Shown here piece after piece: positions 31,301 through 39,337 of a DNA stretch of 64,000 bases. How positions within the stretch are numbered: the first letter of the stretch is position 1; the number at the start of each line of letters is the position of its first letter. A program made the translations under genes and the position numbers. Source of the stretch: Mermis nigrescens (taxonomy: Eukaryota; Nematoda; Enoplea; Mermithida; Mermithidae); the NCBI GenBank assembly GCA_036768485.1, contig JAVLUZ010000718.1, forward strand, positions 213,991-277,990. The letters run 5' to 3'. The notes under the pieces were generated by a model. That model was not told where the DNA came from, did no database searches, and was given only the letters and a program-made list of their open reading frames with translations.

Positions 31301-34300
31301 TAACGTAAAACATCTCTGGGCAACGGTAAAATCGTTGGATGGGAAAAGTCGAGGAATAGACAATGTACCCATTCGTTTTGATAGTGGCAAAGAGACTAAT
31401 AATCGAAAAATCTCCACAAAGCTCTTAAAACAGTTTACAGCAGTTCGACAACACTCTTCTTCTACCGCTACACGCCGTATCATCCGTCATATACATAACA
31501 AACAATTACAACAAGTGCTCTTCACCATCAACAAGGTGAAATTAGCTATCACCTCAGCCAAAAACTCAAGAGCTTTTGGTCCAGATGGCATTGCCATGTC
31601 ATCCTTGAAACATCTGGGCCCCTATGGCCTCCAAACGTTGACTAGACTTATTGAACGTATCGGCATCAATGGCTACTTTACCTGTTATTTGGAAACGCTC
31701 CACCATGATCACACTCCCCAAACCAGGCAAAGAACCAAACACAGCCTCCTCTTACCGCCTCATCTCAATCCTATGCCCAGCAGCAAAGATTATGGAACGT
31801 TTATTGCTACCAATAATTGTAGAACACCTTCCACCTGCTGCTCATCAGCATGGTTTCCGACCACGTCACTCAACTACATCTGCCCTGCTTAACTTGACCA
31901 CAGCAATCTGCCAAGGATTCAACTGCCCTAAACCAGCTAAAAGAAATATTGCTATAGCTCTAAACCTCAGTAACGCATTTGACTCAGTTGACCACACGAC
32001 GTTAATCAAAATCTTGGCAGACTCCACGATGCCTGGTTGGACTTGTCGCTAATTGGTGGCATATTTATGCGGAAGAGAAGCCAAATGTCAATTTAGAAAC
32101 TCATTGTCAAGCTACACCATCACCAGAATGAGTGTGCCTCGAGGTTCGGTGATCTCACCAGCTCTTTTTAATGCTTACATTCGTGAGCTTCCACGGCCAC
32201 AACCACACATTCATATTGTATCATACGCTGATGACATTACCATCTTCACCAGCAACTCGAATGTGAAAACAATGGAAACAAACATGAACAACTGTCTGAC
32301 AGACATTTCCTCATTTTTGAGCAATGCCACCTCACAATCTCGATGGAAAAATCTACTTGTAAGACACGCCAACACTCGCTGGAACTAAACATTTTTATTA
32401 ATAATGCTCAACTTCAAGCCATTAAGAACCCTAAAATTCTTGGGGTTCTCTTCGACCCAAGTCTTTGTTTCAAACAACACGTTGAAACTCTGAAATCTCG
32501 TATTCAGAAAGGAAACAACATCATCAAAGCTTTAGCTGGCTGATCATGGGGCTCTAACAAAGAAACATTGCTCCTCACTTATAAGGCAATCTGTAGATTG
32601 ATTCTTAATTATGCAGCACCAGTTTGGACGCCAACACTAACATCCTCAAATCTTGCCAAACTCCAAATCTGCCAGGACACTGCACTCAGAACTATTACTG
32701 GCTGCCTTCAAATGTTGCCAATTGACCACCTACACAGCGAAACACGTATGCTGACAGTCCCAGTCCACAATCGACTTTTGACAGACCAATTCTACGCATC
32801 TTGCCTCCATGACCAACATCCGTGCAGGCAACTTTTTGGTTGTCCTGGACAACCTACACGGCGGCAACGGAACTTTTGGCTGAAAAACACACTTAAAATG
32901 TATTTGAACGACAGAGTCAAACAGCACCTCACAAGTACGCTCCCAACAGCTTCACTGCAACAACATCTGCAAAAGCTCCATCAGAATGCTATCCAGGCCT
33001 GTCGCCTCCATTTCATTCAACGCAACCCACTAATAAACTGACGAACTCCCAATATCTCCACACAAGAGAAATTCCTACCTCGCCAAACAAGATCCACCTT
33101 AGCCCAAGTTAGATGTGGCTACAGTTACATCCTGGCTTCCACACGCAGCAAACTCGACTATAGCGGCCTCACACCTGACCACGTTGTTTGGCGGCAACAG
33201 AAGACACATGACACCTCTTTGACTGTCCATCCCACCAACACAAGCCCATGTCAGTGACTTATGGAAAGGGCCACAATTAGTAGCGGCCTCTCTAGACCTT
33301 TGATCGATCGATGGATGTCGACATGTGTTGGCAATTACAACAACGTGTGATAGATAAGTAAGTGGGCTTGTCCTATGGATTGATTCAAACTATTCTGACT
33401 GATTGTTTGGATTTGTGCTACCTTTCTGCAAGATGGGTTCCAAAAGCATTGTGGTGTTGTCCACGACAAATTTCTTGCAACGCTTTTGAACCCCACCTTG
33501 CAGAAATTTTGCTCAAACCCAAACCATCACTCAGAATACTTTGAATCTATTCAAAGCACAAGCCCACTTCCTCAGCTATCACAAGTACTGACAATCGTTA
33601 GTCTGCTTCAACTGCAGCCTCAATAGCATTCACACTTTCCCCTGGATTGCCTCAGCAAGGCGCCATTCCCAATGGTCATCCTCAATGCTTTCTTGTCCAC
33701 CTTTAAATCGCTTGTATCAGTCATAAATCGTTGTTTTATTAGGAGCACTGTCTAAGTAAACTTTTTGCAGAGCGATCGGAATGTCCTTCAAATTCCATCC
33801 AAGTTTAACCAAGAATTTAATGTTTGCCTAACTTCAAATTTTGAGTTTTTCATAGTTGCATTAAGTATGATAATGATAAACGACTACCAATCAGCAACAA
33901 ACATGCAGACAAAATTGATAACTTGCCGGTTGATACAGTAAAGGTTCAGCTTCATAAACATATAATTTGTTTAATTCAATTTTGTTCCTATCAAAAGTTA
34001 TAGGTCCATTCCGGGAACTTTTTGATCAACCCTTGTATGTACATATATTCTGTGGCCTCTGAAAAATGTAACCCTCTATAAATAATTTTCAATGCTTCGC
34101 ATAAGATTGTATAAACATGATCTAAAATGCATGTTTTTTGTAAATTGCTTGCAACTTGCAACGCTGACTTGCTCCGTATTATGATTGATAGAAAACTAAC
34201 TGTGATTGTATTTAAAGGTGTTTTATTTTGTTATAATTAGCATTTTAGCAAGCAAACCCGTCGTCAATTTTTCAATGCACACAAGTGTTGCGGGCATGCA

Positions 34301-35790
34301 AGCATACCTGAATGTAGTATGTTTCACGTAAGCTCAAGCGTTTCCAACTGCTTTTAACCAGCAATTTCTTAGATTATCTTAAATTCATTGATGTTCTATT
34401 TCATTCAATTAACTTACAAAGTCACACCAGGTTTACTTCATCTACTTTCCCATAGCTATTGCATCGCTATGTTGCTGCTTTTTCAATTGTTCTTGCGATT
34501 TAATAGTTTATTTCAATCTACAGACTGCAGAATATACCTTGATTTTTTGTGTTGCTTGGGAAAGGTCTGATTTTTAACAGTTTTCGCGACTTTAGGCAGG
34601 CATATACAAAGCAGCATTTTTCTAGTCCCTTCCTTCTACATCCTTAATAATCCAATTCCAAGTATATTCGTCTGTTTTGTTCCACCAGAGCATTTTTCCT
34701 TACAAGTATACAAATACTTGAGTGCTGGATTCTATACTTAGTACATATGAGGCCCATGCCCAGTAAAAAATTTTAAGCCTGGGTCTAGGCCCGGTTTTCT
34801 ACGGGCCTTGTCGTTCGCTGTTGCAAATCCGCCCCCCTCTCCAACTTGTGGTCCGGAGGTAGAGGTTATGTTTCTTTCACTCACCCCAATAGAAATGTAT
34901 AATTGAAGCGTACTAAAAAATCAATAAATTAGAGCGGCAAGATTTTATATTATGACAGACATTTAGTCATTATCACACGTGGGCGGGGGGTAGGAGTTTA
35001 GGGTATGCACCCCAAGAAGACCGAATACCCCCTGGAATTCAATTTTTAAAAATTTCAGTTTTTTTAGCGATTTTTTATGCCAATGGATAGTGCTCGATGA
35101 TAAACGTTGAAAAATAGTGTTTTCCGCCATACCACCATACCTGGGCGTGGGGGATTGAGGGGTATGCCTCCCTCCGGAAACCGAAATACCCCACCCCCAG
35201 AAACCGAAATAACCCCCAGAATTCAATTTAATTTTTTTTGTTTTTTTCGCAATTTTTTGATGCCAATGGATAGTGCTAGATGAGAAACGTTAAAAATGGT
35301 GTTTTTCCGCCATTCCATCATTTTTAAGGCCATTTTTTGACTTCTGAAAAATTCTTGCACCCCCACCCTTCTCCCCACAGAACTTTGGTGCTGCCCACCT
35401 ATGCATACCACCACACGTGGGCGTATGCATCTCCCAGAAGGCCGAATACCTCCCTCTATAAACCAGGATACCCCCAGAATTCAATTTTGAAAATTTTTCG
35501 TTTTTTGCAATTTTTTGATGCCAATAGATGGTGCTAGATGAGAAACGTTGAAAATGGTGTTTTCCATCCATGCCACCATTTTTAAGGCCATTTTTGACAT
35601 TCGAAAAATCTTGCACCCCCAAAATTTCGGTACTGCCCACCTATGATCATTATGCTTATTTATGTCGTTAAAACGAAAGTAAACTGTTGCAATCTTATAG
35701 TTTTAGCCGGAAATTCGTAAAACCAATGGTCGAGTCAAGTATTCAAAGTTATGAATGACTTACCAACTGATGCGTCATTCATTTCGACAA
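22130..35790 (-). CDS. LLPH: LLP homolog nucleolar protein (C-terminal part of gene)
   Basis: LLPH proteins (the Aplysia LAPS18 family) are small, very basic nucleolar proteins linked to ribosome production and neuronal function. Two exons join in frame on the minus strand: 35790-35764 (27 nt) and 22308-22130. The product ends KFLLDENGRFPEWLNRSE, then VKLKAKRTKKK and a basic tail ending RTW. This matches the family's C-terminal signature LLDEHGQYPxWxN...LKAKR and its closing W. The joined codon at the junction (G plus AA) gives Glu. Between the two exons lies a 13.5-kb intron full of transposons. The basic N-terminal exon(s), expected to start like M-A-K-S-L-R-S-K, should lie above 35790 and were not found. 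No polyadenylation signal is obvious just after the stop. Confidence 0.85.
22555..22760 (-). repeat. MITE family M3, inverted copy
   Basis: It contains AGTGGTTTAAACT, TTGATATGTACATGAAGTTTT and ends CATGCACAAGGTTTCGTG, matching the reverse of 19776-20020. Confidence 0.65.
23048..24092. mobile_element. TIR element X, copy 1, with CCGGACACTTTAAGG subterminal array
   Basis: The ends are GCCGGTGTCACACCTTAA and, inverted, GCCGGTGTCGCACCTTAA. Inside each end are multiple copies of CCGGACACTTTAAGG in both orientations. The interior is colinear with 52184-53448 read in reverse, apart from one MITE inserted there. No transposase frame was seen, and the superfamily is undetermined. Confidence 0.85.
24330..24507 (-). 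repeat. M1 MITE copy, truncated
   Basis: A minus-orientation M1: GTGGGCGTGGGG, then GGTATGCACCCC and GATGCCAATGGATAATGCTC. It stops abruptly where the next copy begins. Confidence 0.85.
24508..24770 (+). repeat. M1 MITE copy
   Basis: It starts AGGTGGGCAGCACCAAAATTC, carries the GGTCTTAAAAATGG and CTACCCATTGACATC blocks and runs to GTGCATACCCCC. Confidence 0.88.
24771..25055. repeat. Two further M1 fragments, inverted then direct
   Basis: 24771-24850 is a minus fragment ending ATTTTGGTGCTAC. 24851-25055 is a plus fragment ending CACACGCCCACGTGTG. Together with the neighbours they form a cluster of tail-to-head insertions. Confidence 0.8.
25358..25590 (+). repeat. M1 MITE copy
   Basis: It runs from CATACGTGGGCAGCACC to CCCACGCACAGGTGTG, with the standard interior blocks. 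Confidence 0.88.
25595..25692. repeat. GC-rich CCGGGCCCGG repeat G2
   Basis: GGGATCGACCGAGTTCCCGG, then GGTCTTTAGACGTCCGGGCC and GGCCGGGCTCGG. The same order, inverted, occurs at 48165-48265, and shorter versions at 34765-34805 and 45660-45722. Confidence 0.8.
25693..26500. other. No gene or defined repeat (LLPH intron)
   Basis: A 90-codon plus-strand frame at 26027-26299 lies here. It has no recognisable family, no paired splice signals that I could defend, and ordinary AT-rich composition. Confidence 0.4.
26506..26751 (+). repeat. M1 MITE copy
   Basis: It runs from ATAGGTAGGCGGCACCAAAG to CACGCCCAGGTATGG. Confidence 0.88.
26752..27321. other. No gene or defined repeat (LLPH intron)
   Basis: AT-rich sequence. 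Nothing was recognised on either strand. Confidence 0.4.
27322..29205 (-). repeat. Repeat unit C: inverted, diverged relative of units A/B
   Basis: It starts with the terminal hairpin region CAGGTAGCGCGTTAGCG and CTACAGCTATAACGGG (the reverse of the end of units A/B), runs through the GTGTAAAG-rich body, and reaches the T1 element at 29206. It is shorter (1.9 versus 3.1 kb of body) and much more diverged than A is from B. Confidence 0.8.
29823..29834 (+). repeat. Left target-site duplication of the non-LTR element
   Basis: GTGTGGTAGATA, matching GTGTGATAGATA at 33345-33356 (11 of 12). The right copy leads straight back into mariner transposase sequence. Confidence 0.75.
29835..33344 (+). pseudogene. 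Non-LTR retrotransposon, decayed (Jockey/CR1-group)
   Basis: A single-ORF element about 3.5 kb long. Order: start MLLHLLLLRAGVKSNPGP (a 2A-like motif), a PHD/zinc finger with C-x2-C...C-x2-C-x3-W-x-H and a final CPKC (about 30077-30215), an apurinic endonuclease (ILQFNINGLKNK, ILGDFNAHHNLW, SDHLPI), reverse transcriptase with YADD catalytic box (SYADDITIFT near 32222) and a downstream ILGVLFDPSL...AAPVWTP region, then a CP-rich C-terminus near 33220. Lesions: TAA at 30348, TGA at 31257, frame change near 31680, TAA at 32050, frame change near 32330, TGA at 32541. It cannot make functional protein. The 3' end is ACAACAAC, with no polyA. Confidence 0.9.
33345..33356 (+). repeat. Right target-site duplication of the non-LTR element
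   Basis: GTGTGATAGATA. See the left copy at 29823-29834. Confidence 0.75.
34713..34970. other. Spacer with a short GC-rich G2 fragment
   Basis: 34765-34805 holds GGCCCGGTTTTCTACGGGCC-type sequence related to the G2 repeats. The rest is unremarkable. Confidence 0.5.
34975..35240 (-). repeat. M1 MITE copies, inverted (two partial, adjoining)
   Basis: ACACGTGGGCG, then GGTATGCACCCC and GATGCCAATGGATAGTGCTC. A second G-rich terminus (CTGGGCGTGGGG) begins near 35142. Confidence 0.85.
35241..35407 (-). repeat. M1 MITE, remainder of inverted copy
   Basis: GATGCCAATGGATAGTGC, GCCATTCCATCATTTTTAAGG, ending TTGGTGCTGCCCACCTATG. Confidence 0.85.
35408..35645 (-). repeat. M1 MITE copy, inverted
   Basis: It starts CACACGTGGGCGTATGC and ends GTACTGCCCACCTATG. 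Confidence 0.87.
35764..35790 (-). CDS. LLPH: LLPH 27-nt microexon
   Basis: Read on the minus strand, a strong acceptor (GCTTTGTGTTTTTCAG) and a consensus donor (GTAAGT) bracket 27 bases that read VEMNDASV plus one base, which completes Glu with the terminal exon. The acidic, non-conserved content suits the linker between the basic N-terminus and the LLDE motif of the family. The preceding exon must supply one base of the first codon. Confidence 0.75.
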
Positions 35791-35799
35791 CTGAAAAAC

Positions 35800-36400
35800 A
35801 CAAAGCAAAATAAATAAATGGCGAAGAAAATTAAACATCTTGACACATGCATAATACATATTATACCCATAATTATTAATCAGGTAGAGTACATAAATAA
35901 ATATAAACCGTTTTTTAGTCTGATCATTTTTTAAAGCAAGATGCAGGTACACGTGGGCGTAGGGGTCTGGACCATACATGCACATAGGGAGTGGGAAGGG
36001 TATTATCCTCCCTGAAGGGTCAGCCGGACAGGTACTGTCCGACGATTTTAAGCAGATGGAACGTTTTTTGCATCATCCTTGAAGTCAAAAGCAGTGAAAA
36101 CGTCAAAATTTTACGGCGCTTCGCGTCAGATTAGTACTTTTAAGTACTTTTTACTCAAAAAGCACCCAAAATTGATGAATTTTTGCATTTTGTAGTGTTA
36201 AAAGTGATATAAAGCAGTCAAAATGGACTAAAATGCCTTTAAAATGCGATATTTCTACGAAAAAACGTTTTGTAGGCTATTTTAACCATTTTGATCGTTT
36301 AAAGAGCAAAAAATCGTTAACGTTAAATTCACTGTTTTGGATTTTTGGGATTTCACCCTCTCTTCCGACCCTGAACTTGTGCACCTATGGTCTGGACCGC
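35800..36400. other. No gene recognised
   Basis: AT-rich sequence with a partial M1-like terminus (ACACGTGGGCGTAGGGG) near 35950 and a GGCGCTTCGCG hairpin remnant near 36114. Confidence 0.4.
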
Positions 36401-36404
36401 AGGT

Positions 36405-36690
36405 GCACAGCATAGCCGATCTGGGGGTAGGGGGGTGGGTAAGCCGGTCTAGGGGAGGTCAAAAATTGAGCTCTTCTGGGAAAAAATTACCTGATAAATT
36501 GGTATAGGCGCTAAAATAGCGCTTAAACTAGATTATTACACAGTTTCTAGCCAATTTCAAGCACTGTTAAGAAAATTTTTAATTTTCATCCGTCTTAGGT
36601 CTTCATTTTGCCTCATTTTCCCCACAAAATTTCCCATTTTTCCATTCTGGGGAGGTCTAGATCCACCAAAACCACGTGCATGTCTGGTCT
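36405..36690. repeat. Dispersed repeat R4, copy 2
   Basis: Related to 5284-5580: TGCACAGCATAG, ATTGAGCTCTTCTGG, GCCTCATTTTCCCCA and a closing GTGCATGTCTGG. Confidence 0.65.
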
Positions 36691-36704
36691 AGACCTTAGA
36701 TGCA

Positions 36705-37104
36705 CAGCATGGGGGGGCGGTATCCCAACTTTTCCAAAAAACAGTCAAAGATAGGTCCAAAAATTTGCCCTTAACGCGCAAAATAGCGTTTTATTCGGTG
36801 TTTTACATTGTATACTTTTACATTAAATCACTTTTGACGCAATATTTTTTCTAAAAATTTCAAAAGTTTAGACAATTTTGTGCTAAAATATCATTAAATT
36901 CCTTTGACTTTAACAAAAATCTGGCGCGAAGCGCGGAAAATTTGTGAAATTAAGGCAGATAAACGTCTAGAGGCATGAATTACAACTTGCTTTCCTGTAT
37001 TTATAGCATTTGATGCGAAACATCGAGATTTTCAATTGAAAATAGAAGAAAACTATGCAAAAATAGCTCTTTCTGCACTTAAAATTGTTTTAAAACCTAC
37101 ATGA
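36705..37104. repeat. Dispersed repeat R5, copy 1
   Basis: It matches 62720-63012 through blocks AAATTTGCCCTTAACGCG, TAAATCACTTTTGACG and CTGGCGCGAAGCGCGGAAAA. Confidence 0.75.
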
Positions 37105-37505
37105 ACAGAAAATGGCTTTGTACATTTTGTACACACAAGGTTTTGGGTACTATGATGTAGTACGGTAGCGACTTTAATGTGGTAAAAACAGAGTTGTTTG
37201 ACCGTTGGTAGTGTATTTTATCTAATTTCTGGGTTTATGAGGGCAAAATCATTAGTGATCGTTTTAAAACGTCGCGAAGCGCCAATAAACTTGACATTTT
37301 CCCTTTTGAAATGCGATTTCTGCTATTATAAAGATATATGGGACACACAATTACGCGTTTAGGCGCGAAGCGCCGAAAATTTTTGCCAAGTTTAGACTGT
37401 TTTTTCCATTTTTTGTCTTCTCAAAAATCTTTGTACATGTACAAAGACGGTTCCAAAGTCTTTTGTACATCGGGAAAAATCTTTACCGAATACAAAAAAA
37501 TGCTT
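37105..37505. repeat. MITE family B, left-truncated copy
   Basis: It shares ACATTTTGTACACACAAGG, a GGCGCGAAGCGCC hairpin (37362-37374) and GAAAAATCTTTACCGAATAC with the intact copies, but lacks the CAGTGTTTTTT end. Confidence 0.8.
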
Positions 37506-39240
37506 CCAGGTGGCCAAGAAAGTAAATAATGTCATTAATAGGTATCATCCGGCCGGAAAAATTTGAGAAATTATGGTCACTGACGGCCAAAAATCATTGC
37601 AAATTGTATATCCATTCATTATCTCGCCAAATATTTTTGGCCCATGGGGGGCGGCCGCCCCCCTTTAATCCGCCCCTGTGGTTCCCTAAAGGTATTTATT
37701 AACGGGGTTCGACCACTGTTTTCAATTGTGAACAAGGTTAGTTTGCAAATGTACAAAGACAGTAACCAATAGTCTTTGTACATTTTGTACATAGTAAATG
37801 TTAATACAGTACAATATGATACAATATGCATTCTATATACGTAAATAAACATGTTTTTTATCTATGTTGGTTACTGTGGCAATTCAGTGGTTTCAGATAG
37901 TAAAAATTACAAAAATTTATCTTCAAAGCGCGAAGTGTCGGAAAATTCTGGTATTTTTTGCGTTTTCGAGTAGATTGCCCGCCTTTTTAATAACAGATAA
38001 TCGTTCGGAACGCTGAATTTGCGCGAAGCGCTAAAAATTGCGTCAGTACGGCCCAAAACGCAATTTTGAGGCTTTCTAGTTGCAAATAAAAGAGAAAATT
38101 GCCAAAATCGTTCAAAACTATTTTCTCATTATTCTCGTGGCATTTAAATAAAGTTTGGACTTACATAACATACAAGAGAACATCTTAAATTGATAAAGTA
38201 AGCGTGAACCTATAAAATCAAACTCAACACTGGAGCTTCAGAAAGAGAAATACAACAATTATCAACGCAGGAAAATCTTGATATTTTTTACCTTCTAATT
38301 TATTCTTGCTGTGAAACAAATAGAACAAATCATTATGTACATACTTTTAACTTATTTTGACGCATGGAACAGGAAATTACAGCAATTTTACAACATTTTT
38401 TGCCGGTTTTATTACTGAAAATTTGTTGTTTATTTACAAAAAGGGTACCAGAAAGTCTTTCTACACCCGGAAAAATTTTTGCCAAAAACGAAAAAATAAA
38501 CCGTGGATTCGACTGTAATATATATACAACCTACTATTCCTAGTCGAAAATAGCCTTTCTTAGCATTTTTTCTGATTCTGAATAGAAATGTTTAACTCTT
38601 AAAATTTATTTACCACTTAATTATTTTTGAATCAATCCAAATATAAATATTCTCATGTCTGCATATCATTCGGATGTTCAACCTAAAACCAGGAATTTGA
38701 AGGATAATCTAAACACTAAAAATGTCCCGTAAAATTTATCCAAGAATACATGTGACATAATTTCCACAATGTGCACATCTTATTTTTACACGAGCTGTTT
38801 GTGTATGTATCCGTGCCTTTTATAACTGGTATGAAACAGACAAGCACAGCATGGAAAATCTAGGGAGATTTAAAAGTGCCTTTTTGTGCTAAAAATGACT
38901 GGCACGCAGTAAAAAACAGTTTTTCGGCGTTTCTGACGATGTTCATTCTTTCAGAAGCACAAAAAAACATAAAAAATTGACAAAATCAAAAAAATCGACT
39001 AAAGAGAAGCAAATATAGCTCAAAATGAGTATATGGCGCGAACCGCCAAACAGTTGAGCAAACAGATGGCTAAAAACGCTTGAGACAGTACCTTTTCTAC
39101 CAACTTTTTGAAATTTTTCGGAAAATCGCCTATTCTATGGGGAGACAACTTTCTGGAGGGAGGGTGAACCCCTGAGATCATGTATGGTACGAAACAATGC
39201 TTCAGTAGCATGCTATAGATCGCCCAAAAACAAGACATAT
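37506..39240. other. No gene; scattered hairpin repeats
   Basis: A short GTACAAAGACAG...GTACATTTTGTACAT piece of family B near 37748-37795 and GCGCGAAGCGC remnants near 37928, 38020 and 39036. Nothing else was recognised; this lies downstream of the cyclophilin polyadenylation signal. Confidence 0.4.
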
Positions 39241-39247
39241 TAAACTA

Positions 39248-39253
39248 TTTATT
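39248..39253 (-). promoter_or_regulatory. Polyadenylation signal of the cyclophilin gene
   Basis: AATAAA on the minus strand, about 52 bases after the cyclophilin stop codon. Confidence 0.75.
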
Positions 39254-39304
39254 GAATCGCCTAACAAAAATAAAAACAAGTGACAACAAGAAGAGTAATA
39301 AGAA

Positions 39305-39337
39305 TCATTTCATTTCGCCACAATCCGTTATAACAAC
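39305..39337 (-). CDS. PPIF: Cyclophilin exon 5 (C-terminus)
   Basis: The acceptor is TTTTTTCAG. It reads [10 protein letters not shown] and TGA, the usual cyclophilin closing strand and CG motif. It contains C187. Confidence 0.94.
   Translation of the reverse strand, partial: VVITDCGEMK

Larger units (their letters stand above)
29373..34035. mobile_element. Fold-back mariner derivative (host of the retrotransposon)
   Basis: Both ends carry the same terminal repeat, containing GTTGATCAAAAAGTTCCCGG, with TA duplicated outside (29371-29372, 34036-34037). Removing the retrotransposon, two arms of about 557 bp (29373-29834 with 33357-33451; 33477-34035) are inverted copies around a 25-bp spacer. 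Each arm encodes decayed mariner-type transposase N-terminal sequence reading outside-in: VKLGWNLKDIP, NKTTIYD, GGQESIEDD and, near the centre, ILTDCLDLCYLSARWVPKAL. Stops and frameshifts are frequent, and no catalytic domain is present. Confidence 0.82.
29206..34712. mobile_element. T1 TIR element carrying nested insertions
   Basis: The left TIR (CTAGCAAGCAAAATTGCTC) and the right TIR (ending GAGCATTTTTCCTTACAAG) match the T1 elements of units A and B, with TA at both outer borders. The left TIR is interrupted by the mariner-derived element at 29373-34035, so the original T1 was under 1 kb. Interior T1 sequence resumes at 34036 with TGTACATATATTCTG. Confidence 0.8.
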
